A stretch of 64,000 nt of DNA from Panicum virgatum (Eukaryota; Streptophyta; Magnoliopsida; Poales; Poaceae), in the NCBI RefSeq assembly GCF_016808335.1, contig NC_053136.1, forward strand, positions 186,001-250,000. The letters run 5' to 3'. Positions 11,482 through 23,960 of this stretch are shown piece by piece. The notes beneath the pieces were generated by a model. It did not search any database. It worked only from the letters and a program-made list of their open reading frames with translations, and was not told the DNA's origin. Each line of letters starts with the position of its first letter. Position 1 is the stretch's first letter. A program made the position numbers and the translations under genes.

Positions 11482-14400
11482 TGTAACACCCTAATTTAAA
11501 TTCCAGCATTTAATAATAAATTTAATTGGCTTTATTTAAACTTCTAAGGTTTATTGTGTTTAGTATGGCTTTTAATTCAATTTTTGTTCTATAAGTAATT
11601 AAAATTTTATCATAGGTTTAAAAATTTGTGTTGCATTCATGCTGGTGCATACTTTTATTTGAGTGTGGTTTGAATTCAAATTCATTTTTGAATTCAAACT
11701 TTGTTTGAATTAGATTTAGAAAGGAGAAGAATAGGAAATAGAAAAGGAAAATAGAAACCCAATAGGAAACCCAAACCCAACCCAGCAGCTCTAGCCCGTC
11801 CGGCCCACCCTTTCCTCGCCACCCCGCTCGGCCTGCCAGCGCGGCCCGCGCAAGCTCCCGCTTGACCCAGCTCCGCACGGCCCAAGCACGCGGCCCAGCT
11901 CTCCGCATCCCGCACGCCTGCGCAGCCCGCCAGCCTCACCCGCCTGCCAACAGGGCCCGCGCGTCAGTCGTCTCTCCCACGCCCGCGCGCGCGTCGCTCT
12001 CGCTGAGCACCCGGGCCCGCTGTCAGCCCCTTCTTCCCCGCCGAGCGGCTCCTCTGTTTCGCTCTGTTTCGCTCAGCCCGCTCCGCGAGCTCCGTCTTTC
12101 CGCTACCCGTGGCCCCGCTCCACCCCGGGCTCGCGCACGGACCCGCTCTACCCCGCACTCGCGCACGGACCCACACGCTAGCCTCGCCCGCGCCCTTTCT
12201 TTCTAGAAACCCGCCCGGAATCGGATGAGGGTTCAATCCCGAATCCGCCGCGCAGTCACCGCGCCGCAATTTCCGTGGCTCGCACGCCAAGGATTGCCAC
12301 CACCGCCCTTTTAACGCGCCCCGCACCCCCCTGAATCCCTCCATCCACCAGCGCGCCGCACAACCCTAGCCGCCACCTTGCCTCTGCTCAGAGCGGAGCG
12401 CCGCCGCGACCTCCAAGCCGGTGATCCCCTGCGCCGCCCCAATTCATCATCTCCGGTGACCTCTGGACCTCTCTGACCCTTCACCGGCTTCGCAGAGCGA
12501 CCCCGAGGATCCCCGTGGAGTCCGGAGGGCCGGAACACCGCCGCATCGACCACGCCCACGAACGCCGCCCGCCTCCACCGCCGGATCTCGCCGCCGGCCG
12601 ACCTACACTGCAGCAATCCCCACTACAGGCCCTCGGTGAGCCTCACAACGACCCGCCCCTTCGTTTGCGCTAGCTGTATTAGCCCTTAGCCCGCTCCCGA
12701 GGTCAGCGCATCGCACGCCGGCGAGGTGTGCCGTCCGAGCCGCCCTGCACCGGCGACGACCCCCCCCCTTCCAGCCCCGAACCGCCTCTCCGAGTGCCCT
12801 AAGGGACTGTATGCGTCACGCTCGCCCTTTTGCACCAGGCCGCGACCCTTTTGGCCACCTGAATCACCGTAGCGATCAACTCCGGCGACCCCCCTTCCAG
12901 CGCCGCCGCTCGCCGTGGCGTCAGCGCCGCCGCCCGCGTGCCCAAGCCCTCTGAGCCGCCCATTTAGGAACCAATGGCCTAGATTAGATCTAGGACCGAG
13001 CCGATCTGGACCATCAGATCTAGATCCAAGCGCCCTGAATCAAAGATAACGGTTCGCCCAGCCTTTTTGCATATGAGCCCCCGTGATTTCTGGTAATCAA
13101 CCCGCCGTCCAGATTTGTTCAAAACTAATTACAGTGAGGCCCTGATTTTAGCGTTTTACCCCCTGAGCTTCTTAAGAATTGAACCCGCCGTCCACCCTTG
13201 GTAGTTTTACGTGTCAAACCCTGGATCTATAGTTTAATTACGTTTAGGCCCTCGGTTTTAGCAGAAAAGCCCCTGGAACTCTGTTTTTCTTACAGATAAG
13301 CCCCTGAACCTTGTTTTTGGCCTAGAATATGCGTTTTAGCTCCGTTTTTAGCGATCTTTATGTCCACGCGATCGTTGTAACGCGTAGAATAGTTTTAGAT
13401 TAGTTTAGTGTGCTGTTTTTATGTATTGATGTACTGTTTCTTTAGCTTTTGTTAGAGTTTGCTTGAATGCTTATTATTGCGCATTGTTTTGGCCATGTGT
13501 TCGTGAGTAGATGTTGATCCATCTGAGGAGCCCCAGTACCAGTACCAGGAGCAGCCGTCTTCCGAGCACTTTGAGCAGCAGCCAGAGCAGTACGAGGAAG
13601 GCAAGTATAACATGAACAACCTATCACTTTTAAATACATTTTCATACTGCATTTTAATACTGTATGCCTATAAGGACATTCCTAGCCACTTTATATCCTT
13701 TATATTTATCCTTTGGGTTGCATTTTGGTTAGTTGTGCTAGGTTGCCATGCTATAACACACTCTGGTCCTTTTTTAATTAATTTGATTAATGGTTTACTT
13801 GAACTTAACTCTGAGAGTGGCCCTCTGTGCTTCGTGCTTGAGTGGCTCACGTCTCGTTAAAATATGGTTTTTGTAGAAACATGGTTTAGGGGGCCAGCAC
13901 GGTGCTTAGTGCTTGGTTGGCCACTCTCCATAAGGACCGGTTCATAGAGCGACAACCTGGGACAACAGCGCTACCACAAGGCTAGAATGGGATAGACTTG
14001 GCGTAATAATTAGATCTTTTTGGTTTGGAGTAACTTACCTGCGGGGCAGGGGCGGTAAGCTTCTATGGCCCTCGTGCTGAGTGGCCTCGTCTGTGCTTCG
14101 TGTCTTGACGCCCACTAGACCTACTCCATAGTCGCTGATCCACCCTCGCGGTTACTCCCTACCAACGAGATTCTTTGTAAAGGCCTCATAGTGAGTCGCT
14201 AGTCATCCCACCTAAGGAAGTGTGATGAACCTCTAGCGTAGCTCACGACTTGTGGGTAAAGATGTGCAACCTCTGCAGAGTGTAAAACTGGTATACTAGC
14301 CGTGCTCACGGTTATGAGCGGCCCAGATCCTCCTTTTGATTAGTGGAGTTATCTCCTTCCGACGAGGGAGGTGCTTCTCGGGGTTACCTTGGTGGCTTGG

Positions 14401-14927
14401 TTTTGGTTTGGATCTCAGTAGTAACATGGTTAATCTTGATTAATTACTATGTAACTGGGTTAATGGTAATTCATCAACTCGTAGTAAATAGCTTTAATAA
14501 AGTCAGCCAACCTTAGAGCCTCATAGTTTGTGTTATACTTGTTGAGTACAAGTTGTGTACTCACTCTTGCCTCTTCTCTACTTTTTCCTCTTGGCTACAC
14601 TACTGCTGCCTAGTTCCTGCCGACGCGAGGGAGTTCGTCCAGCGCTACCAGGACTACGAGGACTTCTAGGTGTTCGTCTCCCAGTCGACGTCCCTGTGGC
14701 GCCCTGCTTCAGCTTCGGAGAGCTTTATTCGTATTTTGTACTTCGCTTCTGCTGTATCAGACATTTTTGTCATTATTGTAATAAATAACATTCGTATTCG
14801 CTTTATTATATCTTTTTACGTGATATGTGCTATGATATACTGTTCATTCTGTTGTATATACGTGTGACTTGATCCTGGCACGTATATGATTGCTCGGTTT
14901 ATGTTCTTTTATAAACCGGGTGTTACA
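11482..14927 (+). repeat. 3' LTR of chromovirus
   Basis: Near-identical partner of 2937-6411 (3446 bp). It lacks 32 bp that the 5' LTR has near 5952-5983; the junction here is near 14502. It also has two extra C residues in a C-run near 12762-12769. Most of the other differences I noted are C/T or G/A changes. Confidence 0.95.
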
Positions 14928-14932
14928 ATATC

Positions 14933-15853
14933 CGCGACAGAGACTTCGCTGGAATCGTCTGTAGGGACCACTTCTACTTCATCGCCGTCCCATTGGATGA
15001 GGTACTGATGCATTGTGGAGGGGATACAACAATTGGTATGAATCCAGTCTCTTCCAAGCAGCACCGTGTATGTACTCTTGCTGTTAACGATGAAGAACGA
15101 TGTTGGTACGGTTTTGCGGCCCACTGTCAGTTCCACATTAAGAACCCCCATTGCTTCTGATGGTTGTCCGTTGAAGTCATTGAGCATCACATTGGTCTTG
15201 ATCAGATCAGCAGAAGAACGACCCAGCCGGCGCAGCACAGAGTACGGCATCAAGTTGACTGCAGCGCCAGTGTCGACCAACATCCTGTTCACAGGCTTGC
15301 CATTGATGAAGCCCTTGAGATATAACCCCTTCAAGTGTTTGTAGCTCTTCTCCTTGGGCTTCTCGAAAATGATTGGCCGTCGGCCGAGATCCAGCAGCGC
15401 GACGGCCAATTCCTCTTGTTGGGGTGCTCGAAACTCCAACGGGAGCACGAACACCATGTTCACGTCAGTCGATGGCTTTTCATCGGCTTTTGTCTGCTTG
15501 GGGCGCCACTCCATCCTCGGGGGGTGCCTCTCTTCCCTCTGTGGTCGCCTAACTTGCTCCGCGAGATCCGGACGCGCTTTCCTCAGCACGTCAAGATACT
15601 TTGCTTCTGCGTCTTCGAGGTTGCGCAAGCGCTGTATTCTGCGCTTCTGCGACCGATTGAGCCCGTCAGGACACCATCGTGGGCGATGGTACCTGTCTTC
15701 TTCCTCTGAATCTGAACCACCTCCGGATGGGCGCCCCACATGGTCGTCCTGACGTGTTCTGGGCCCCAAACGCCGGAACACCGATGTCTTGTCTTGTTGA
15801 TGCCCTCGAGCCTTGCACTCCAAGCAATCATCTATAGTAGGTAATCGGCTCAT
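14933..15853 (-). pseudogene. Tat A gag C-terminus and aspartic protease, cut by the chromovirus
   Basis: Minus-strand frame with a protease core around 15250-15285 (LVDTGAAVNLMPYSVL), preceded by a basic, Pro/Arg-rich linker. Retropepsin-type proteases of this kind cleave the polyprotein. The frame reads into the chromovirus 3' LTR and then stops at 14909, so the protease C-terminus is separated from this part by the insertion; the remainder lies at about 2810-2936. It is collinear with element B 45691-46473, where the region is continuous. It is out of frame with the upstream gag piece because of a one-base change near 15948. Confidence 0.85.
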
Positions 15854-15947
15854 GCCGGAATTCCAACAGTACCTGAAGAACGGGCAATGCCAGTGGTCGT
15901 GTGTAGTCTGGCGCCTGCCCAGTGTCCTTCCTGAGCGGTGCTCGTAC

Positions 15948-17933
15948 TCATCTTTCCTCCGATTTGTATCGGCGGCATAGCTGATACTGGTACTGGTATT
16001 TCTCCAGAAGCCGATTAGAAGCTGGAAGCTGATTGCGGATGTGACGTACTTGCTCTTCAGTCACATGCTGCTGTTCCAAATCACGTTCATCTTGCGGCCG
16101 TTTGCTAGAAGCGGCCTCTCTCCTCTGCTTGTTATGGCGGCGCACAGGTCCCACCATGTTGATCTGGAATGCTAGATCCTGGCCTTCGGATCCGACGTCT
16201 GACAGCTCCACAACGTTAACCGGTGGGAAGGACTTCGTGTCAACCTTCATGGTGTGTTGAGCCAGGATCAATCGGCCTTGTTCGATAGCCGATTGGATCT
16301 GTCGACGCAGCTCCTTGCATTCACCCGTGGCATGAGTGAACGAGTGGTGCCATTTGCAGTACAACCTCCCCTGCAGCTCTTGTGGCGTCGGTAGCTTGTG
16401 GTTCTCTGGCAGCTTCAGCTGTTTTTCTTTGAGGAGCAGGTTGAATATCTGCTCTGTTTTGGTTACGTCGAAGTCAAAGCCCTTCACAAGCCCCTGCTGC
16501 TTGATCCACTTGCATGGGACAGGATTTGCCCCCCGGGTCCACTCTGTCACGGCTACTTCCTGCTCTTCGCCAGAGTCGTCAGATTCCTCAGCTTGTGCCA
16601 TGTTTACATGGCGCTTGAACTTGTCCTGGTACAGCTCAGGATGGTAATGCTCGTACGCTGTAAGCTTCTGCACCAGGTGAGCCAAAGATGTGAACTCCAA
16701 CTGGAAAGCCGCATCCTTGATCGGCTTAGCGAGTCCCAGGGCAGCCAGATCGACTGCCTCCTTCTCTGTGATGCGTGACGAGTAGCATCGGTTCTTGACC
16801 TCCCTGAAGTGCTGTATGTACTCCGACACGGTCTCTCCTCACTTCTGCCTGACTTGGGCGAGGTCGGCAATTCCGGCTTCTGCAGCTTCCGAGTGGTACT
16901 GGGTATGGAATTGATCTTCAAGCTGCCTCCAAGTCCGGATCGAATCCGGAGCCAATGATGCATACCATCCAAAAGCTGGGCCTGTCAAGGATTGGCCAAA
17001 GAACCGGACCCTCAATGGATCCGATACTGAGATCATCCCAAGCTGCGTTAAGTATCGGCTCACATGCTCGATGGAGCTGGCTCCTTCTGACCCGTTGAAC
17101 TTGGTGAACTCAGGAAGCCGATACTTGGGTGGCAGTGGGATCAAGTCATAATCACTTGGATACGGCTTGGAATAGCCGATTGCTTTCCTCTTGTGCAGGA
17201 TGCCGAGCTGGTCTCTGAGTATTGCACTGACCTGCTCCACACTGAGAACTCCTGGGGCCGATGGCTCAGCATTCGGCCCAATAGCGTACTTTGCTAGCCA
17301 CGCTTGTTTTTCTGCGTCTGCTCCAGGAGCTCCTGGGTTCATCACCTGCACTGAGCGTGCTGGACTGACGCTGTCAGGGATGTAGGCGCACGTGTAGCCA
17401 TGCGGAATCTCCTTAGGTGGCTCGGTGAGGAACTGGCCTTCTCCAGGATCACCGCCGATCTTGTGGATGACGTAGATCGGCGAGCTGTGTGGTCTGGGAG
17501 CTGCAAATGAGAATGGCAGTTGCGGCCTAAAATGCAGTGCAGCTTCCTCTGTGTGACTCCCCAGGATTGGCCCCGATGGAGAGTACTGGTTCTTGATTAT
17601 CTCCTGGATGACGCGATGCGCCATGCGCTCGAGTTCGTTCATCAAGCTCTGGGAGTGCCGATGAAGCGCATGGGCCACCATGTAGTTCATCTCCTGACGC
17701 AGGGCTCTGGTGCGTTCTTCAGATGGTACAGACAGATCTACATTGTCCAGAGCGCCTTCTGGTGAGAACCCCTTCCACTTGATGCCATGGTTGCGAGTCC
17801 TCTCAAAAGAGCCGATGAGATCGGCTTCCAGCAGAGCTTTGATCTCATCATACTTCTTCTTGTGTTCAGGAGGAAGCTCATCATATGTGACGGGCTTGGG
17901 AGCGGGTTCTTGATCTTGAGCTCCAGTCATCAT
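15948..17933 (-). pseudogene. Tat A gag, one stop and one frameshift
   Basis: Gag of the Tat element, read from a MMTG start at 17933. An open frame further upstream begins inside the LTR and is not the likely start. The protein is rich in charged helices and contains the capsid-like segment YIQHFREVKNRC near 16820. A TGA at 16839-16841 replaces the Arg codon (CGA) seen at the matching place in element B, which is a C-to-T change. A frame change near 15948 separates this part from the protease region. Otherwise it is collinear with element B 46860-48834. Gag would form the cytoplasmic particle in which reverse transcription takes place. Broken as it stands. Confidence 0.85.
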
Positions 17934-17955
17934 TGCGGTGGATGTTCTTGCCGAG

Positions 17956-17974
17956 TGTCCCACCGAGCGTGCCA
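17956..17974 (-). promoter_or_regulatory. Probable primer-binding site of Tat A
   Basis: On the minus strand a TGGCACGCTCGGTGGGACA segment starts five bases inside the 5' LTR border. Element B has the matching segment with TGGCACACCCGGTGGGACC. Position and TGG start fit a tRNA 3' end. I could not assign the tRNA with confidence. Confidence 0.65.
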
Positions 17975-17979
17975 GAATG

Positions 17980-19184
17980 TGTTGTCGACCGAAACCCACC
18001 GGCGAGCAACGACGGGCAACACGAAGAGCCGGGAGGTTGCTGGTGCGCTGGCAAGCACTGCTCCCTCATCGACGGCCCGCAAATTCCGTCACGCGCCCGG
18101 AGGATGTGTGAAAGCCGGGCGTGCCACCTGACCTATACCCGATCAGGAGGGTGTAGACGTGCCCCGAACAGTTTCCTGCATACAAAGACACGTGTAAACG
18201 TAAGTCCGAGCCGTGGTCGGCTCCCCGGGACGACTCTTGCATCGGCTTTGAAGAGCCGATCGAGTCCCGGTGTCAGACGGGATCTGATTGCATCCGGATA
18301 TGATAAATAGAGCAAATCACTATAAAACTACTTCAATCAAGTCCAATTAATCTTAACCCACGATGGTAACAGCCTCACTGCTAGATTGGAACATCCTACA
18401 CGTGACTGGGCCTAGCGAACGTAACAGACAACTAAACCACAACCTAAAACAGAGGCCTAAGAACTAGCAAGAGCCGATTCCCGGAACAATCCCTATCAAG
18501 GCTAAGATAAAGCATCTACTACGCCACCGGATCATCCAATCCGTTTGCAAGGCCTAACCCAGCAGATATTATGCCAACTCTTAAGATAAGAGCAAACTAT
18601 AACAGATCGGATCTACTAAACATGAAAGAAGCAGGGTGTTGTCCCTGTGCGACTAGTTCTACACGATAAGAACTAGCGAGAGATTGAAACGTGACTACAC
18701 AGAGACAACATGATATTCGCAGATGATAAACAACAAAGCACAAAAGATCTACTAAAAGCCATGCTACGAACATCATGATAACTAGTACTACTCGCCATAA
18801 AAAACGCTTCAGTACGAGTAATACCAAGGTAAAAGCAAGAACAATACTGCCCTGATCGCAAGAAGCGATCAGGGCAGCATGGCACTTACTTGGTTGAAAC
18901 CCTAGGATTAGGGGTGGCGATGCGCCGAGAGTTGTTGTTTGCGAGTCGTGATGACGCTCCCTTTACAAATAACAAAGGATACATATTTATATTCCGGAGA
19001 CTTGGGAAACAATCTAAACTAATCTTGTCCCGATTGGACTCTATCTCTAATCTTGAACTAAATCTAAGGATACACGGCCAATGTGGCCCACACGCTCACG
19101 CAGGAGCCGATTTACAAGCCTTCCTCAATCTTCTGCTTTAAGCTCATCTTGCTTTCGGCCCATAAATTAACCCTGGCGATAACA
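17980..19184 (-). repeat. 5' LTR of Tat A
   Basis: Bounded on the plus strand by TGTTGTCG and GCGATAACA. Related to both LTRs of element B (26536-27730, 48872-50088). The likely promoter is on the minus strand: the AT-rich block near 18980 (ACATATTTATATTCC on the plus strand) contains a TATA-like sequence in the reverse direction. The 3' LTR of A is outside the window. Confidence 0.88.
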
Positions 19185-19471
19185 ACTACGAACCTCTTCC
19201 TGCATCGACATCGTTCGGCTACTTCAGGCAAGGCCAGTCGAATAGCATGTCTATTCCAGCTGGTAACGGCGCAATCGGTGCCTCCGGCACTGGTCCCGCC
19301 TTGGGGTACACTCTAAACCTATTCTGGTTTAACTTTTTGTTCATGCTTATTAGTAAGAATAACATGAACACAAGCACATATCTTATTCACACATTATCAC
19401 TCATTTATGCCATGAAATTGCTAGTAATATTTGGAATTAAAATATATCGAAAGTTGCCTACTTTTCTAACA
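19185..19471 (+). repeat. 3' part of the copia 5' LTR
   Basis: Matches the end of the 3' LTR and finishes TTTTCTAACA. The sequence that follows has no recognisable iMet primer-binding site. The gag frame begins almost at once, so the leader, primer site and gag start codon appear to have been lost by deletion. Confidence 0.85.
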
Positions 19472-22400
19472 ATCCAAAAACCCGATTTTGTTAATCGGCT
19501 TTCGGTATCTAGCTTTGCTGCATCAATCAAACCACCACCTTTTGATGGTTCAAATTACAAACGTTGGCAAGATCGGCTTATACTATGGTTAACAATATCG
19601 AGAATGATCCATGTAAAAGAGGGTAAGCCTGAACAGTTCACTCCAGAGGAAGGGAGTGCGTTCGATGAGGCTGATACCCTCTTTCGAGGCTTGGTCATTA
19701 GTGTTCTCGGTGAAAACCTGGTGGATTCCTATGTCCGGCTGCCAACTGGCAAAGCATTGTGGGATGCTCTTGAGGCTCAATATGGAGTGTCTGACGCCGG
19801 CAGTGAGTTGTATATGATAGAGCAGTTCCTTGAATATAGGAGGGTCGAAGACCGTTCTGTGGTGGAACAGGCTCATGAAATACATACTCTGGCAAAAGAT
19901 CTCAAAAATTGTAGCAAAGAGTCCCCATGTGTGTTACCCAATAAGTTTGTGGCCGGAGGTATTATCTCTAAGCTGCCACCTTCTTGGAGGGACTTTGCTA
20001 CTTCTCTAAAACACAAGAGACAGGAGTTCACCATAGATGGACTCATAGGGACTCTTGATGTTGAGGAGAAGGCGAGAGCAAAGGACATACGTGGGAAAGG
20101 AGTTGTTGGTGCTTCTAGCACCAATCTTGTTCAGAAGAACAACTCCCAAAAGAACAAGAAAAAGCCACCGCAGAACCAACCAAAGACTAAGCAGACAACC
20201 ACCTTCAAGAAGAAGAAGAAGAAGAAGGGAGCTTGCTATGTGTGCGCTAGTATGGAACACTTTGCTGCAAAGTGTCCGAACCGCAAAGGCAATGACTCCG
20301 CCAACATGGTCATTAGCGAGCCTGGAGGAACATCGGGGTACGGTAATTTATTACCTATAGTTCTTTCAGTTTTTTGTTCACACGAATGGTCGGTTGACAC
20401 TGGTGCTAATATTCATGTTTGTGCTGATGCTTCTTTGTTTTCTTCTTACCAGGACGGCGGGACTTCCTCCTTGCTGATGGGGAATGGATCACATGCGCGT
20501 GTTTTTGGTGTTGGTACGGTAAATCTGAAGTTTACTTCGGGGAAGACCGTGCAGCTGAAGAACGTGCAACATGTCCCCACCATCAAGAAGAATCTAGTCA
20601 GCATCTCTCTACTGTGTAGAGATGGTTTTAAATTAGTCTTTGAGTCCAATAAATGTATCTTGTCTAAGTTTGGTACTTTTGTTGGAAAATGTTATGAAAG
20701 CGGAGGCTTGTTTTGTCTTTCTTTGTCAGATGTTTGTAATAAAGTTGCATACAATGTTATTAACGTTGATGAAATAAATGTTTTGCATTCGTGGCTTTGT
20801 CACGTTAATTTTGGTTGTATGATGCGCTTAGCTAATTTGAGTTTAATTCCAAAGTTTACTTTTGTCAAAAATTCTAAGTGTCATGTATGTGTTGAATCAA
20901 AACAAACTCGCAAGCCTCATAAGGCCGCGGAGGCGAGGAGCTTGGCACCCTTAGAATTAATTCATTCCGATTTGTGCGAAATGAATGGAGTGTTGACAAA
21001 AGGTGGTAAAAGATATTTTATGACTTTGATTGATGACAGTACTAGATTTTGTTACATCTATTTGTTGAAGTCAAAAGATGAAGCTTTACACTACTTTAAA
21101 ATCTATAAAGCTGAAGTAGAAAACCAACTTGAGAGAAAGATCAAAAGAGTTAGGTCAGATCGTGGTGGCGAGTACTTCTCAAATTTATTTACTTTATTCT
21201 GCGAGGGACATGGTATTATTCATGAGAGGACGCCTCCCTATTCACCTCAGTCAAATGGGGTTGCCGAAAGAAAGAACCGCACTCTAACGGATTTGGTTTA
21301 ACGCCATGTTAGATACAGTTGGACTTTCCAAGGAATGGTGGGGTGAGGCTATATTGACTGCATGTCATGTCCTAAACCGTGTTCCTACAAATAATAAAGA
21401 GATAACACCATTCGAGGAATGGGAGAAGAAAAGGCCAACACTTCCATACTTACATACATAGGGTTGTTTGGCAAAAATGGGTGTGCCAATAACCAAGAAA
21501 CGTAAGCTTGGACCTAAAACTGTGGATTGTATCTTTCTAGGTTATGCTATTCACTGTGTTGGGAATAGATTTTAAATAGTGAAATCTGGAGTACCTGACT
21601 TGCATGTTGGTCCTATAATGGAGTCTAGAGATGCTACATTTTTTGAAAATATTTTTCCCATGAGAGATGAAACAAGTTCATCTAGGCAAGAGTTCATCGA
21701 GGATGATAGCTCTGCTGAGCCGATAGAACATAATGAACATACACTTGTGGAAAATCCTGAGGAGGATAATAATGATGCTCCGAGAAAGAGCGAGAGACAA
21801 AGGACTGTAAAGTCTTTTGGTGATGATTTCATTGTATACCTCATAGATGATACACCCAGAACCATTAAAGAGGCATATTCATCTCCTGATGCTGACTATT
21901 GGAAGGAAGCAGTGAGGAGTGAGATGGATTCTATTATGTCTAATGGAACTTGGGAGGTCGTTGAACGTCCTTATGGATGTAAACCGGTTGGATGCAAGTG
22001 GGTGTTCAAGAAAAAGCTTAGGCCAGATGGTACTATTGAAAAGTACAAGGCTAGGCTTGTGGCCAAGGGTTATACCCAAAAAGAAGGAGAAGATTTCTTT
22101 GACACTTATTCACCAGTTGCCCGATTGACCACATTTCGAGTGTTACTTTCTCTGGTAGCCTCTTATGGACTTCTCGTTCATCAGATGGATGTTAAGACGG
22201 CTTTCCGCAATGGAGAGTTAGAAGAGGAGATCTATATGGATCAGCCGGATGGGTTTGTATCAAAGGGTCAAGAAGGAATGGTTTGTAATTTGTTGAAATC
22301 TTTATATGGTCTCAAGCAAGCGCCTAAGCAGTGGCATGAAAAGTTCGACAGAACTTTGACGTCTGCTGGCTTTGTTGTGAACGAAGCTGACAAATGTGTG

Positions 22401-23395
22401 TACTATCACTATGGTGGGGCTGAAGGAGTGATTTTGTGCTTGTATGTGGATGACATACTGATCTTTGGCACTAGCCTTAATGTAATTAAGGAAGTCAAAG
22501 AGTTTTATCTCAAAGTTTTGAGATGAAGGATCTGGGAGAAGCTGATGTTATCTTTAATATAAAGCTGGTAAAAGAGAGCAATGGTGGGGTGATTCTTACA
22601 CAGTCTCACTATGTGGAGAAGGTGTTAAGTTGCTTTGGTTATAGCGACTATAAACCTGTCTCAACACCATATGATGCCAGTTTAATTCTTAGGAAGAACA
22701 AAAGGATAATGCGAGATCAGCTGAGATATTCTCAGATCATTGGTTCATTGATGTATTTAGCTAGTGCTACAAGACCTGACATCTCGTTTGCTGTAAGCAA
22801 ACTGAGGCGGTTTGTTTCAAACCCGGGAGATGATCATTGGAAGGCTCTTGAAAGAGTAATGCGCTATCTAAAGGGGATAATGAACTATGGAATTCACTAC
22901 ACCGGGTACCCAAGGGTACTAGAAGGGTATAGTGATTCAAACTGTATTTCTGATGCTGATGAGATAAAGGACACAAGTGCATATGTGTTTACACTTCGTG
23001 GTGGAGCTGTTTCCTGGAAGTCTTGCAAGTAGACCATCTTAACGAGGTCAACTATGGAAGCAGAACTCACAGCATTAGATACCGCCACTGTTGAGGCTGA
23101 GTGGCTTCGTGAGCTCCTTATGGACTTGCCGATAGTTAAAAAACTGATACCGGCAATTCTAATGAACTATGACAATCAAACGGTGATTGTCAAGGTGAAC
23201 AGTTCAAAGGATAACATGAAGTCATCTAGACATGTGAAAAGGCGGTTGAAATCTGTCAGAAATTTGAGAAACTCCGGAGTTATAGCTCTGGACTATGTTT
23301 AGACGGCTAAAAATCTGGCAGATCAGTTTACAAAGGGTCTTTCACGAAATGTGATAGACAATGCATCTATGGAATTGGGCTTGAGTCCCACGTGA
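19472..23395 (+). pseudogene. Copia gag-pol, several stops and two frameshifts
   Basis: Copia polyprotein. Gag starts at about 19520 with the copia motif KPPPFDGSNYKRW. The zinc knuckle CYVCASMEHFAAKC is at about 20235-20280, and the protease motif SVDTGAN at about 20392. Next come the integrase zinc region (H..H..C..C, about 20785-20895) and the integrase core with Asp, Asp and Glu (to about 21290). RT follows with YVDD at about 22443-22455, then RNaseH (about 22920-23290). Breaks are a frameshift at 21296-21300, TAG at 21459 where copia families have Trp, TAA at about 21573, a frameshift at about 22521, TAG at 23030, and TAG at about 23300. The usual start codon is missing, and the open frame instead begins inside the LTR at 19247. 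This copy cannot encode its own proteins. Confidence 0.9.
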
Positions 23396-23960
23396 GTCAT
23401 TCTATAGTGGAAACCTGTCCTATGTGATCGGAGATCCCGTGAATTAGGATGGTGAAACAAACTAAAGTCTGACTGAGAGAAGAGAACCTTTGTGAAAAGG
23501 TCTCATTCCGTGTATAAGGTGCATTTCTCTTCTAATCTGTATGGCAGGTTGGTCTATACCTTAATGTGTTCCAGGTGGTTTCTTTAAAACAAATGAGTTG
23601 TTTTCTTGAAACAAAGATGTTGTCCTACAGAACATCTGAAAGGAACACACCTATATGAGTCTGACTACTGGTCATGCTCTATGAGAACTGGGTATTCTCT
23701 AGAAACTCATGAAGGGCCTGGAGTATGACTTATAAGGTCCAAACCGCGGGGATGCTTTTGCAGCCTAGTACCAGTGTAGGCCTCTGGTCAAACTTGTTTG
23801 CACAAGACTGGCAATTCAAGGCATAGTCCATTGTACAGTTGTAAATAAGTGTAGCTTTTGTCCTAGATGGAAGTTCACATTAACAGTCTCTGTCAAATAC
23901 TGGTATATCAATGAGAGAATAAGGGCATTTCTAGTGTGGCTTGAATTTCTTGGTGGAGAT
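23396..23960 (+). other. Copia 3' untranslated region and polypurine tract
   Basis: 565 bases between the end of pol and the 3' LTR with no gene visible. GGTGGAGAT at 23952-23960 abuts the LTR and serves as the polypurine tract by position. Confidence 0.7.

Larger units (their letters stand above)
2937..14927 (+). mobile_element. Chromovirus (Tekay/Del-like Ty3/gypsy), complete and young
   Basis: A complete LTR retrotransposon of 11,991 bp. The two LTRs start TGTAACACCC and end GGTGTTACA, giving short inverted ends. A 5-bp target duplication ATATC flanks it (2932-2936 and 14928-14932). It has a tRNA-iMet primer-binding site, a single long gag-pol frame and a polypurine tract. It interrupts Tat element A between the protease and reverse transcriptase regions. 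A hand comparison of the LTRs found about 18 substitutions plus a 32-bp deletion in 3.4 kb, so the insertion is recent. The clade assignment rests on the chromodomain-like C-terminus, the TGTAACACC end and the long LTRs. It is an inference made without a tree. Confidence 0.95.
1..19184 (-). mobile_element. Tat-lineage Ty3/gypsy element A (partial, split by a chromovirus)
   Basis: Minus-strand LTR retrotransposon whose 3' part lies beyond the left edge. From right to left it shows a 5' LTR (17980-19184), a probable primer-binding site, gag, protease, then the inserted chromovirus (2937-14927), then RT, RNaseH, a second archaeal-type RNaseH and the start of the integrase core. The dual RNaseH order and near collinearity with element B place it in the Tat lineage. 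It was inserted into the 5' LTR of a copia element: the copia LTR sequence resumes directly at 19185. The expected 5-bp target duplication on the right would be 19185-19189. The left partner is not in the window. Confidence 0.88.
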
